Shown: positions 12,601 to 26,000, counted from the first letter of the stretch. The stretch: 64,000 bases of DNA from Eremophila alpestris peregrina (GCA_009792885.1 WMCF01000025.1:4257899-4321898), one strand, 5' to 3'. Notes: a model not told the origin generated them from the letters alone. A program made the numbers and translations.

Positions 12601-13429
12601 CTGCACAAATGCAAGATAGCTCGGTAGCAGCTCTGCCAAAGTGGATGCATCAGAGCTGAACTGTGAGTAATGTGTTGCAGACAGAGGAAGGAAAAGGCAG
12701 TACTGTATTGGGAAGAGCTAATAAGGCTATTGTTTTCAGATATGTGAATCCATCCACCCCCTGCTTTTGCTGTCTGTGAAGATACAGATGCAGAACTGCT
12801 TTCAGTTTTAGTCATTGCTATGCAAGGAAAGCCTCTTGGGTTATTGAATGAAAGACTCATCACCACACATGAGCACAAAGAAGCACAGAAACACGATTAT
12901 AGGCAGGAGAACTCCAGTAACCCTGACAGAGGCACGAGTTTCTGCCTGGCTCTCCCCAGGTCAGTCACAAAGAAACCACCAGTTCTTGTTCCAGTGTGGA
13001 ACCCATCACAATGAACCAATGGGACAGGTTCTTATGAATACCTTTTTGGACTCTAGGGGGCTATTGTTTGGCAGGTATGGGTCTGGTTGTGGGATGCAAG
13101 GGGAAAGGCATCTCAACATCGAATATGTCTTACTTAGGGAGGTTTAAGGAAAGAACCAAAAACAGGAAAAATGAAGAAAACTTTGAGGTTTGGGGGAGGA
13201 AGAAGCTTGGGAAAATTGAGAGGATAATAAAATGAGATTGTTGTGTGTAAGCAAGTTGCTGACCAGTGTGCTTGCCTAGCTGTGCCCTGAGCTTGATCAG
13301 TACACTCTGCACTGTCTTCCTTTCTGACTTGGTTTTAAAATATTTTCCAAGGCAAAAAAGCTGTCTATTTTCAGTGCACTTATCTCTATGGAGGTCAAAA
13401 TGCTGGAGAGTTAAACTGGACAATGAAGG
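12601..13429. other. No gene seen; moderately GC-richer DNA before an LTR
   Basis: No exon or family recognised. Base composition rises toward the LTR that follows, and part of this stretch from about 13.0 kb may belong to the same retroviral insertion. The 152-codon minus-strand frame at 13130-13588 runs antisense into the LTR and has no recognisable domain. Confidence 0.4.
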
Positions 13430-14043
13430 GCTATGGAAAACGAGAGTATCTCTCTGGGTCTCCTGGATGGGCAGGAGCCTGGACTGGGGGGGGTAGGTCC
13501 TCCCTGGCCTGTGCCTGAAACAGTGGTGGCTTTTGGTCTCAGCCCGTGGAAAAGCACTGTCAGGGTTGTCTGAGGATTTGGAGGTCACAAGGGTTTGATT
13601 GGTGTGATTTTTGTTCTGTCACTGGGTGAGATAGTATGGTTTTTATATTTTCCTATATAGATATTATGGAGCCAAGATGGAGGCAGATCGGTGTGATAAG
13701 AGTACATGTTTCTGTCTTTCTTTTCCTCTTCCTCTTTGCAAAGGGTGTTGGGTTTTTAGGATTGGTAAAGGTAAAATTTCACTGCATGACATGGGTTTTA
13801 GTTATTGGTGTTTAGAGAAAAACAATGTTAATGTAGTTTAGAATATAAAAGCCCAGGCACTGTCATGGGTGGGGAGAGAATCCATCTTTCCAGCTGCCTG
13901 AGAACTTCACGCTGGACAGAAAGAACTTAGAGATAAGATTTGTAAAATAAACATCTGCAGTCCGCAACCCAGACGTTCTCCGATTCCTTCTTTCAAGCAC
14001 GGGCTGGTGAGAAGAAAAATTTACACTGCCGGGGTTAATCTCA
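13430..14043 (+). mobile_element. ERV LTR, same family as the 4.06-4.67 kb LTR
   Basis: A TATAAAA box at 13844-13850 is followed about 100 bp later by AATAAA at 13947-13952, the same spacing as in the nested LTR near 4.1 kb. Shared blocks run in order: GGGTTTGATTGGTGTGAT (from about 13590), a 'ccaagatgg' region, TTTCACTGCATGACATGGGT, 'agttattggtg', 'gttaatgtagttt', TATAAAAG, 'gctgcctgagaac', 'cacgctggac' and 'agaactta'. The 3' end is placed at '…gttaatctca' by alignment to the '…ttgattctctca' end of the other copy. The 5' end is uncertain by 100 bp or more. CpG sites remain in R/U5, which suggests a younger copy than the nested one. Confidence 0.72.
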
Positions 14044-14760
14044 GAAGAGATAACTCCGACAAAGGGCCTGTGTGGTTTTGGAATCAGTAGCTGAAGAGAC
14101 CCAAGTGTGTTCATACTGTGTGGATGTCTGTGTCAGTGGAAAATCACTGGTTAGCACCAAACTGGTAGTCGGTGAGTAAGATGAAGCTTGGGAGTCGCAG
14201 ACTGGATTGGCCATGAGTCTGGAGAAACTAGAGTGGTCTATGAGCTGACTAGTGGAGGGACCAGGGTGTCCAAGTCAGCTGTTGAAGAGGGCATTGCTCT
14301 CTGGGGTACAGCTTCAGGAAATGTCATAAACATGGATCAGCATCCAGAGAGATCTGGTTGCATGTGTTTGCGTCTGTGAGTGAGGGAGCTGGGAGGCCAA
14401 GGCATCAGGGATATGGGAACTAGACAAACTGGATGTCTAAGGCCAGTTGTTGAAGACATACATATTTTTTATATGTGTGCCTGTAAATAGATAAATATTT
14501 TCACCCATATAAGTAAAGGAATGAGATCAAGCCACTTGTGCTCTTTTTGTTTGTGTGAGAGCTGTGCTCAGTGTTCCAGTTTCTGGGTGGCCAGTTGTGT
14601 GAATCCATATGTGTACTGTGTGTATGTCTCTTCAGAGTACACTCAGACACCTCACTGCTGGCTGTGCCTGGGGTGCCTGAACTGATCCACCAGATTTAGC
14701 AACTTGCAACCAGTAAGTTTGGAGAAACCTGAGAGACAGACATTGAGAATTATGAGAATT
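14044..14760 (+). mobile_element. Possible ERV leader or internal sequence after the LTR
   Basis: The region directly after the inferred LTR end is GT-rich on the plus strand and differs from the AT-rich surroundings. It has recurring 'gtgtgtttgcgtctgtgagtg'-like and 'gtactgtgtg' phrases and 'aaggcatcagggatatggga', up to about 14760 where composition returns to background. Its position suits a retroviral 5' untranslated leader. No tRNA primer-binding site starting TGG and no gag frame were found, so the assignment rests on position and composition. Confidence 0.35.
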
Positions 14761-17700
14761 GTGAAGAAATGAGTTTTCTGGGTGAAAAGAGAATTAAAGG
14801 AGAAAAGAGGATGTAAGAGGAAACACAAAGGGGAGGGAAATAATCTATAGTGCAGATTCAATTATTTGCAGTAAAGGAGTTTTAGTTTTAATATTAGGCC
14901 AAGCTATCTGATAGGTAGCAAAGCCAAAACTCATGTCCTTTGCATAAGTAAGCTGCTGAAGTTCTGTCTGCAAAGGTTTTTAAGAGTGGGTCCTACAATC
15001 TTCAGTGAGGAATGTTGTTGATTCTGTCTTCAGCTGGGGAATAGTTATAGTTTCCTTTGTGCTTTCATGCTTTCATCTTATTTCTTTTAGAAATTTCTCT
15101 GTTTAGATTTGATACTGGAACTATCATGCTTTATGATACTGGATGTATACCTGGTGATAGGAATTTGAAGGATTTGTCCTGATCAACCTCTAATATCCTG
15201 CAGAAAATGGATGAATTCCAAGTCCTCTGCAGGTGAAAGGTTCAGCCTCAGACCCAAGGTTGTAGAAATTTTTGGGATTACAGTGGTCTCTGATTATGAG
15301 CTTTTGTATAGAAAACTAACAAGTCAGGACCTGGAGACAGATTTTGACATTGATTAGCCTTTTTTGTTGACATAACATTTTTCAATGTAAATATAATTCT
15401 CGTTTTGTCATTTTTCTGCATCTCTTTCCTTGGATGAACATTTATTTCTTTGCAAGGTGCCCTTATTCTGTGTGAATTGGCTTGAAGCACTAGACAGATG
15501 TTTCTTGCTCATTGATGACAGATATTTAGAAGGCTGAGGGCTATCAAGGCAGGATTCTTCCAACATCATTGGTACTTATCTGTCTCATCTTAGTAGCTGT
15601 GCTAGTGGTTTGTGGTGCCCTGCTATATGAAGCAGTAATTATTTATTGATTTTTTTTTCCCTGCAGAAAACCCTCCACATTCGTTCTGTGAGATGAAAAA
15701 GGAATCCTTAAACCACAATGTCATAGAAAATATCTGAATGATAACTCTAGGATAAGCCACAGCAAATGGCTGCTTCTGGCACTGAACTCTGATTGAGGCA
15801 GCAAGATACTTTGAAGTAAGTTACCTCAGAACACTCCTTCAGAGTGGGGGGGAGAAAAGATAGTTGTGGTTCTTGTGGGAAAGAAGTAGCTGTGAAGGTT
15901 TTGCAGGATGAGGGCCAGAAGGCTAAGTGTCAGTCTGGAAAGTATTTGTTACTGGTGTTGGACTGCACCAGAACACTTGACACAGTTTGTGTCTTCTGTG
16001 TCTGCTGGGCACGTTCATCAGAGCAGCCATCATTTTCCTTATGCAAAGGGCCTGAATATAATTCCTTCTAGAGATGGAGTCACTTGTGGTTTGTTAATGA
16101 GCACAGTATCTAGAATCAGTGGTACATATGCATGAACAGCCCCTGCTGCAACCTGCACTGGAAAGAGGAGCTATAGGAAACATAAAGCTTAGATAAGGAG
16201 ACAGTAGGCACTTACACTATGACATGATGCAGAAGAACAGAAAATAATTCCACATGTGATCTATCGTTTTGTTTCCACTCCCTAGTGAGCACACCTGAAG
16301 AGGAAAAAAACATGGTCACACGTAACCTAAAGCATTTCCTGCAAAAGACAGAAGAATGCAGGCTTTATATTTGTCCCCACGTTCTTGAGATATGTTTCCT
16401 ATCTGCCATTATTAAAATAATGACTCAGGCAGCTTCTTACTTTACTGTTCTGGGAATATCAAATCTCTGAGCTGCTTTGAGAACAAAGCTTTGTTCCTTG
16501 TGCCTTGCTGGCACAGTTGGAAGGTGGGCCAGGAAACATGGGAGGTTGAACTCACATCATAGTCTGCAAGTAAGATGTAGCATCTTGTGCTTGGAAGAAA
16601 TTATATATACATACCCTAAAAGAACTATGGATATTAGAGTATCACTACATTGTTCCATAGGAGCAGCTTGTCAGTTCCTGCCCTCTCACACCACTTCTTC
16701 TAAAAAGATCAAGTGACATAGCTGTGGCACACAGCTATGGATTTAAATGTGGTCAGTGAAGTAGATAGGGATGTCATTTAAGTAATCTTATTATGGGTTT
16801 TTTTAGGGCGAAATCTGAGGCAGTGAGACACTTCCAACAGCACCAATGTACTGACAAAGCAACACAATAAATAAGTCCCTGGCAGAAACCTCACTGAGTG
16901 TTCCATGAGAGTCCTCATAGGAAGGGTTGCTGCTTGATGTCAGTGAACTCAGCAAGTAGTTGTGCCTTGTTCAGTAAGGAACAAGGAGGCAGAGGAGGAG
17001 GCTTTGGTGCTGGTCTTTGTTCATGATCAGTCAAGATTTACAGAATTATTGTGGATTTTTTTGAGTGCAGCTGTTACTGTAAGTGTTGCATCAGTAGAGA
17101 GCAAAAGCTCTCTAGTGCAGAATGTGGGTATTTGTCCCACCTCTGGGAGGAGATTTTGTACTGCTGCTGCAGTGTAGGAGATAGTGGAGGAATAAAACAC
17201 ACTGTAGTATGTGGTCAGGAATGGAGATTCAACTGGTCAATCCTTTGTTAATGTGTACTGGAAGGAATTCTTGCAGAAATGCATCAGGAGGGTTTTTCAT
17301 GGTTTTTTTTTGCCCATCAACTAGTCTGGTCTTTCTATCCTGACTTGATGCAATTTTATATATTCTCTGCATCTCCATTGATGCCAGACAGGCACTATAG
17401 CATATGCCCACTTTCTTATGTGACAGCGCTTAGATTTTTACTTAGGGGAGCATCTTAGTAAAGTGCTTATTGAAGAGCTCTCCTGGTGCTGCAAAGTCTT
17501 TGGGAAAGAGAAGCCACCAAAATTCGCAATGAATTGCATGAAAATCCAAGGCAGAATCCAATGTACATCTCTGTCTTGATTTGCCTGAGATTTAAGTTGA
17601 ATCATAACCTTTTAAGTTAAATTTTTATATCAATGGTGTGAACACCTACAGGATTGACTATTCAAGACTGTTGTGTATAGGCTCAGAGAGCATGCACATA

Positions 17701-17963
17701 TTGCTTAAGAACTATATGAAAATTAATTTTTCTTTAACCAAAACTGTAAATATATCCATACATTGAAGTGACATAAAACTGGCATATCTGCCTCAATGTG
17801 CAATGTGGGTTTCCTATCAGCTAAAAATCCCATACAGTATACCTTCATAGTGCCTTTATTGTTGCTCAGATTCAGAGCTTAACAATTCAGCCTTTTCTCC
17901 AAAGGATCTGAAGGTCAGTGTCACAGGAGAAAAGGCACCTGACAGAAACACAATGGCCTCCTT
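14761..17963. other. Unique DNA, no gene seen
   Basis: No family, exon or RNA gene recognised. A perfect inverted repeat lies at 16717-16739: CATAGCTGTG and CACAGCTATG around a GCA loop. Confidence 0.5.
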
Positions 17964-18090
17964 GGAAAGTGTGTGTGCTTTTGTTCTGCTACGACAAAAA
18001 TGCATCTTCCCTGAGACTAACACTGTTGTTGGCAGTCTCAAGGGAAAGGGGAAGTTCTGATTTACACTTTTTTTTCTCTTGAAGAGGGTC
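17964..18090 (+). repeat. Diverged duplicate, copy A
   Basis: The copy holds a 'gtgtgtgctt…' stretch, then AATGCATCTTCC, 'ggcagtctcaagg' and TCTGATTTACACTTT in the same order and spacing as copy B about 865 bp downstream. The family is not recognised. It could be two copies of an unnamed old repeat or an old local duplication. Confidence 0.7.
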
Positions 18091-18824
18091 TCTCTGGCAG
18101 AGCAGGATGCAGAAGCCCCTCCTGCCATGACTCGCACTGTGGTTACTTTGTGGGGAGAACAGATGAATTCTGTTCATAGAGGTCAGTTCCTTCTCATGCT
18201 CAGATGCAGATCTCCATCCTCAGCTAACACCCCTCCCGAGCTGTCTGGCAGTGCTGCTCTCAGCAGTGGTGTGTTTGTTGACATGCATATAGGAAACAAT
18301 AGCAGACTGCTGGGATTTAAAAATATCTATTTGCTGCTTTGCAATGCCTCAGCCTGTCAAGATATATTCAGTTAACAGTACATATAGTGTGCGACATGAC
18401 AACAACATAATGGGATCGATGGAATTCCTCTTGACACAAATGGATAGGCCAAATGAGGATAGCAGGTTTTTTTCCTTCCCTTGCTGCTGAATTTGTCCTG
18501 ATTCTAGGAAAGGGAACTGTTTCTGGGTCAAAATCAAAGAAAATAAAGAAGCAGACCTGAAAATGCGATAATTTCCTTGGAATATGGGGAAAATATTTTT
18601 TTTGTTTTAACAGGTATGTATAACTGATTTACTAAGTGAATTCTTCACATAGCCATGGTAGAATATCAGTATATTTTATGTACTATATCAGTCTCCTCTA
18701 CCAAAATGAGTTCATGTCTGTGCTGAAGAAGGTGACTTGAGGTTGGCCAACTTTTATTCTGGACTGAAATGCCCTTGGCATTGTGGCTTCAAAAAAATAA
18801 ATGCTGTTTGGTCACCTAACTCCA
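18091..18824. other. Spacer between the two duplicates, no gene seen
   Basis: Nothing recognised between the copies. The frame at 18079-18375 has no domain. Confidence 0.5.
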
Positions 18825-18952
18825 ATGAAAATTTTGTGTGCTTGTGTTATGTTACTATGGGGAAAATGCATCTTCCGTGTTACTAGGATGGTTGGTAGTC
18901 TCAAGGATAAAGAAAGGTCTGATTTACACTTTATTCCCTGAAAAATATCTGT
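18825..18952 (+). repeat. Diverged duplicate, copy B
   Basis: It carries 'tgtgtgcttgtgttatgtta', AATGCATCTTCC, 'ggtagtctcaagg' and TCTGATTTACACTTT, matching copy A with a shift of 862-866 bases and several substitutions and small gaps. Confidence 0.7.
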
Positions 18953-21900
18953 CGGGGTAACTTGAATCAATTTAGGACAGCTGTGGCTTCTACTGCCATC
19001 TGATTACTTATTCCACTGAAATCTCTATACATTTTCTATAAAATTGTATTCAATTAGGCTTTATGAAAAAAAAAATAAAGAAGTTAAATAAACCTAGAAG
19101 TTCCTATCGCCTTCTGTTCATTATGCATGATGTTGTTAGCTGTTTTTAATCTCAAGGATTTTGCATCTTGTTGAGTCATATTATTTAATACATGTTATAG
19201 TTCTTGTAGAGTGCTTATAATTGTCTGAGTAATCTTTATGATTGCTTTTTATTACTTCATTTATGTGTGGAACTGATTTCATTCTTACTGTCTATCATGA
19301 AATCAGAGCAAGGAACTGCTGACTAAAATCCTCATGCAAAAGTAGAATGAATGTAGCAAATAAAACCAGATAATTAACTTTTCTGTTTTTACAATCCTTT
19401 TTATTTGTGATCATTCAGAAGGGCGAAATTTTGCTTTTTTCTAATGCAATATTTTTGAAAATCAGAATTTTGCCTCTAGATATAAATATATTTCAGTGAG
19501 CACATGAACACTGAAATGCTGTGGAGGCTTCTCATAAGTAGTCATGCAGTATTTTAACATCATCTCCAGTTTGAGCAGAAATTCAGTGTTGAAAGGGCTT
19601 ATTCTCAGAGGCTTGAGGTTAAAAGCAAATTTTAGTGTTTTCTTGGTTCCTCAATGTGGCAAGATATGGAAATGGAAAATTTGAAGAAGTAAAACAGAAA
19701 GATATAGGTTATTCTACTGATATTTTATTACTGGTTTGGACTGGCTGAGATAAACGAACACATTTATTACTTTAAACAAAATAAATAATCATCAAACTCC
19801 CATACATTTTATTCATTACCCAAATAATTATGTTCATCGAAACTTTCAAGAATCTGTTTCAGAAATTTTCATACCAATTTTTTATTTTTCAGTGATTTTC
19901 CTGCCAGGAAAGTAGCTCATGCACTGAGCAGTAGCACAGCTGTGTCAGTTGGCAGACCAGTTACACTGTGTAAGCAATGGCAAAACAGTGATTTTTACAA
20001 GTAAACACAAGATAAATGTTGCATGAAAACTCAGGCATTAACTTTCAGAAATAGATTTCTAGTGGATCTCCTGGTTATTCCTTTTTGCCAGGCATTCTTT
20101 ATATTTGCAAAGAATTTTTGGTAGATAGGGATGGTATTCTTTTTGCTGGAAACTGATCTGCAGATCTCTTCCTTCTTTTAAGCCTTCCCCTTCTTTTTGT
20201 CTTATTTTTACTTCTTCATGGTTTTCTGAAGAGGAGGAAGACCTGGCTATTTTCCCAAACTCCATCTAGATATCAGCCAAAATCCACCAAAATCAGTGAG
20301 AGGCTTTGCATTGAATTTCGTAGGTACTGAATCACACCTCTAATTCTTTGGAGAGTATCGCAACACAAGCAAATTAATTTGCATTAGTGCAAAAGACTTA
20401 TCTCACACCTATTGATATATTTTCAGTAAATAATAAATGCATGTTCCTCACAAAAATTACAGTTTAACCATGCAGCAGTAAACTATGACTGTAGTATTCT
20501 TCTATCCAGCTAAAAGGGATGTTTACATCTGTTTATTTAGAAGTAGAGTTTTGTGAGGTACTACTTTCAAGTAGAGAGTGTGAGAATAGAAGAAAATTTA
20601 AAAAAATGCTAGGAAAAAATTCTGAAAAAATAAAAAAATGTATACTTTACTGCATCTGCTTGTATTGTTTTATGGGTGAGACTAACTAGTATTTAAAAGC
20701 TATTATCTTGAAATGAACTCAGATGTTTTATTGATCACTGAATGTTTCTAAAGACTCCAGAGGAAAAGTCTTATTTAATGGATATATCATAATCATGAAA
20801 TCCAATCACCAAAAGGTGATTTGGAGAAATATAGCTTCAGTTTTTTCAGTCAGAGACCTGTCTGAAGTTATTTGATTGTCTTTGAGAAATAAAACTCTGG
20901 GCTCCAGTGGGTTTGGTCCTTAAGCAATGGTGGAGAAATTAAAGCATTGTCTAGGAAAATTGTCTCACTTACTGCCACAAGGATTTTGGGAACAACCTGA
21001 CAGAAACCCCTGAATGATAAGTCAGATAAAGATTAAGGGATGAATTAAGACACATGAGGCCAAACTGTGCTCCCTATTATCCCTATGGGGATGTACAAAG
21101 GCATCTCTGTACAGGGATCTGTGGACAGAATAAAATTTGCTCTGCCTGTTTTGCCATATGCATTCAGGCTGATTCTGGCTTAAAAACTGGGAGATTATGG
21201 GTTTAACATGAAGTCTTAAGGCTGATGTGCAATTTATTATTATTTGAGGCCTTAGAAGTATGAAGTGTGTTTGGGGTATTTTTGTTGTTGTTGTTATTGC
21301 TCTTTGAATTGGCTACATCTGCTCAAGGTTGAAGTATTAGAAATAAAGCCTGTCTCCAGTGTTATATCCCTGTCTAAGTGCTGACTACCACCTGGAAAGG
21401 CAAAACAGAACAGAAAGTTACTAAGTGAAAATCTGAGTTTTCTTACATTTCAGACCTCTCTGTGGCTATCAGAAGCAGGCATGCTTGTTCTTAAAAAGAA
21501 AAACAGTAACAACCACCAACATGTGCATATGTTTTGCTGACCTTTGTTTCTTATTCTTAATGCCAGGATGTACCATTTTATTATAAACACTCTACAACTG
21601 ATGAAATGTTCCTACTTACTATGAAGTCATGCTTAGAGATGAGTTCCTGGAAGACTTAAAAATTGTCTGTGGGCAAAGTACAAAAACAAGTGGATTGTCC
21701 CGAGCTTGATTTTCTCAAATTACTGCAAATTTTGATTGAATTATTCCCTTTTAAAAAAAGTAAAATAAAGCAAATGAAGCAGAAAAACATTGCCATTAGT
21801 TCAGTCACTCTTATGTCCTGTAGCTTTATGTCACCATAAGATCTGAGAGAAGTGTATGGTCCTTACAGATACTGCCTTTGGCTACTTCTATAACTGGGCT

Positions 21901-22480
21901 AGAATATAGTTTAAGACTGTGCTTGAACAATATCCCTCAGGAGCTGAATGCTGACTTTTATTAAGTGATTATTTTAAAATTAAATGTAAGCTTTAACATG
22001 ATGATAAGTTTCTATGACCTTTAGGCAATGCAATTTCAAACCAAAAATCTCCTTAATCTCAAAATAAAGGTTGGTAAGAGCAGTGACCTGGCTTCAAAGA
22101 AGGAGTTTCCATGATACTGGCAATAAAGGAAATGCAATTCTCAATCACAGGATGTAACAAGGTGTTCCAGTTCTGCATGCCTTCAAGTGATAAAAAATCA
22201 TGCTGATAGTTTGCATAATCATCTCTTGGTTTCCATGTAAGAGGGGGCTGGATTTCTTTTTTGAACATATGTAGAAAAAAAAGACAAAACCAGAAAATGG
22301 GAGAGAAATTAAAGGGAAAGGCAGTAAATACATGGGTTTAGTGTTCAAGCTGACCAGGACTCAAAGAGGCGATTTTCAGTGCCAGGTTTGACAACAGCTT
22401 CAGCAGCCACTGTTTCACTTCAGATTCTGTGTTTCCTCAGTGCTTTCTGTTCTCTAAGTAGAGAACTCTTCTGAGGGTCA
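18953..22480. other. Unique AT-rich DNA, no gene seen
   Basis: No transposon, exon or RNA gene recognised. A short (TTG)n run is present near 21280-21298. Confidence 0.55.
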
Positions 22481-22778
22481 ATTATTTTGGGATCAATTGC
22501 TGAATCCATAGGAGAGAGGGAGAACTAGTGACAGTGAAGGGACAGATTAAGAAGGGTGAGGCAAATGAGCAGAGGGAAATATGACTTAGAAAACTGGGAA
22601 AATTGAGGGGCTGTGACAAAAAGTTTGGGAATGGAGCAAGTATTAATGAATGGTAAGGGCGATAACCTAAGGAATTAGCACAAGAACTGAGAAAAACTGA
22701 GAAAACGTGGTGGAAGGAGAGACTGATGATTAGAAATATTACCAGATTTTGAAAACCAGGGATAATAAGAAAAATAAG
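22481..22778. repeat. Purine-rich run on the plus strand before the gap
   Basis: The 300 bases before the gap are strongly biased to A and G on the plus strand, with repeated 'gagaggga', 'agaagggtgagg' and 'gaaaactgggaaaa'. Such homopurine tracts often break short-read assemblies. Confidence 0.6.
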
Positions 22779-23059
22779 NNNNNNNNNNNNNNNNNNNNNN
22801 NNNNNNNNNNNNNNNNNNNNNNNNNNNNNNNNNNNNNNNNNNNNNNNNNNNNNNNNNNNNNNNNNNNNNNNNNNNNNNNNNNNNNNNNNNNNNNNNNNNN
22901 NNNNNNNNNNNNNNNNNNNNNNNNNNNNNNNNNNNNNNNNNNNNNNNNNNNNNNNNNNNNNNNNNNNNNNNNNNNNNNNNNNNNNNNNNNNNNNNNNNNN
23001 NNNNNNNNNNNNNNNNNNNNNNNNNNNNNNNNNNNNNNNNNNNNNNNNNNNNNNNNNNN
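22779..23059. other. Assembly gap (281 N)
   Basis: An unbroken run of N, followed directly by a T run at 23060. Any frame called across this gap is meaningless. Confidence 0.99.
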
Positions 23060-26000
23060 TTTTTTTTACTTTGAGCACGTTATCTTCTATCTACTAATAA
23101 TCCTTTTGAAAACATGAATTTGGGAAAATTATGCTCAAATAGGATGCTGTCACTGATGTACATGGAAAACATTCTATGTCATGATGAAAAATTCAGTGCC
23201 TCTGGGAAAATGAAAACTGAAAAGCTGTGTAAAATGTTAATGTCAGGTCTGGCCATACAACTTAATGGTACAATGGTGACTGATTCTAGTATGTTTGAAA
23301 ATAGTGTTATGATCTAGCTGGAACCAGGGATTGCTTATTCATTAAAAAAATTTCCTGCCTTCGAAGTACCTTCAACATAAATTCTTGTCTTAGGCTTCTC
23401 ATGGCTAATTGAGTAACTAATAAATGAGTAATTAGACAAAATATAAATTGCCACATCTCTGTGATATCCTTTTTTGACTGAGGGGTTCTCTCATGCTTCA
23501 CACTGAAGGTGAAATTCTTCTTTAGCTTTTCTTTGTCCTTTTCTGCCAGTATTAGAGTGGTTTACAGTCCAGAACAGAAGTAACTGTTTTCTTTTTCAGG
23601 ATTTGTCTGCTTCTTCACAGGCGCCCATTTATGTGACAACATTCTGAGTGCCTGTCCAAGTGTTTTTCTGCTCACACAATCTGTTTCTGGCTACGGATCT
23701 CAGCTGCAACGTGTAGGAGTTTGGAGTACAGCCAGTTCTGTCTGTCAATGGACAAGGTATTTCTAGAAGTATCAACTGCAAAGTTCTTGTATGAGATAAC
23801 ACTTCTTACTAAAAAAAACCCCACTGACAGTAAAATAAAATATGTATGATGGCTGAAAAGGGTTTTCTCTCTGAGCTGGCAAGTATTTACTACACTCTAT
23901 GTCCCTTTCCTAAAGTGATGCTAATTCTACAAGTTAACAAACATTTCTATGTGGGTCTGATTGATAAATTTAGGTAAAAAAAATTACGCTGTGCTTAAAT
24001 CATTGTGGCTCTATCAGCAGATCTTACAGTTCACTCTCAGCATTGCATTTAGGGCAACTTTCATCATCTTTGTTCAGGCAGTAGATGTTGAGGTCTGTAT
24101 TTTGCATAACAAGTGATTAAAATCTGTGCCTGCAAAGCATAAAGTATTATAACTGAGATATGCCATATGAAAGAAAAGAGAAATCTGGGCTAAAATCAAA
24201 ATACTTAGTAAGAAATACAGTTCTTCAGGTCATGCTCCAAAAGAAAATATTTTGGATGAAGACTATTAATTTAATTTTCACTGGGTTTCTTTTGAAATCT
24301 CATGCACTAATGGAATGTCAATGATTAAAGTGCAAAGATGCAAACCATTGAACTGTACATTTAATACCCCTGCTCACTTCTTTAGTTAATTCATTTCAGT
24401 AGAAAATACACCTTATTGCTTCAATATCAGGTTTGATATGGAACAAATGGCACACGCATGAGTGCAAGACAGAGCATTAGATCTCCCTGTCCTTGTGGGT
24501 TAAGTAGGGTAGCACAATTATTTCCAAGAAATCAATTTATCTGTGACTGCATGGAGTTGGCTTTTAGCAAAGTTTTCAAGACTACTTTAAAGAAGATAAT
24601 ATATTCATTGAAAAGAATGGATTTACTTCTAAATTTTCTTAAGCTTCTCTTCAGGCAACTGCCTGACAATTTAATAATGAGATATTATTTCATGTTCTGC
24701 ATTAGTATTTTTAGCACTAACATTTTTAATGATTGTCTTTTGTAATCACCATGTGAAGAATGTTCCTGAAATATCTGAGAGGTAATTTTTTTATTATTGT
24801 TTTCTTTTAGATGGATTTTATTTCTTTTGCAGTTCAGTGTAATTCACACAAAGTAGAAAGTTATTTTTAACTTTCAGAACAGTAGGTTCATTTCTGCAAT
24901 ACTCTTATTTGTTAGGCAGATCATTTTGCATACTCAACAATCAAAGGAAGTTTATTTTAATTAACCTTTTAAATTCTTGAAGAGGCAATGGGGGTTTTGT
25001 TTTCACATTTCAGATCAATCAAATTTATTCTTATGAATTTGAACAGGGCCATCCTCAGAACAAATCTCTGTATAATAGTTTGTGGTGGTACTCTTCATTC
25101 TGAAAAAGTCTTTCTTATCTCTCTTTCTGAACAGTTTTCAGCCTTCTTTGATTTGTTTTCATTAGTCAGCCATCTTTTACCACTTTACATTGACCTTCCT
25201 AGATTTGTACTAATCCTTGTATATAATAATGTATATAATAATTTCCATGTATTTATCTGACCTCTTTTTTCTTCACACCCTGATAATTGTGAAGGTCTAA
25301 GGATTTTTTGCAGGATTTCTCTTAATCTCTCACATTATGTTTCTGTAGTCTTTGAAAAATTTTTTTTCTCCTACAGGCTAAACTTCTTACAAGGCCATCT
25401 TTAAATCTTTTATGCATAATACTATGACAACTCAAAAATTTTCTTGTATATAAATTATTAACATGAAAAGACTATATTAGCTGGAAAAGACTCTAATTGT
25501 ACTGTTGTGCTTTCAGTCTCTACTGTGTGTAATAGCATTTCCTCAATATAATCACTGCAAGCTATAGAGAGCAAGTGAAAATGGACAAAACCTGAAAACT
25601 GACTGCTAAAATTAAACCTTTAAATCAATACCTAAATATCTATTAAAATCTCCTTATTTTTAAAGTGGAAGAGCTGTATTAGAATTCATGAACAAAAAGG
25701 TATCTCAAATTAGGGCTCATTTGATTTAACACCTTCTTACCAGGAAGAAGTGAGCATTTTAGGATCCCAATTTTTATCTGTTCAAAATACAGATCTGTGC
25801 TTCTGAAAGTTGTACTTAGGTGATATTAATCTGGTTTATCAAGAGAAAAATGTCAAAATAATGTTATTGAGCAATATTTTTAAAAGTGACACTTCAATGT
25901 TTACTGAGCCTAAACAAACAAGTATTTTGATATTACTCATTCAGTACATAATAATTAAATGCTGGTGGCTGGCTGCCTTTGTCAGGTATGGACATGCATC

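Noticed and set aside
13130..13588. 152-codon minus-strand open frame
   Set aside because: It runs antisense into the LTR U3 region, in GC-richer DNA where stops are rarer, and shows no domain.
22482..23117. Open frames of 198 and 122 codons across the N run
   Set aside because: They exist only because N codons are not counted as stops. The sequenced ends show no domain.
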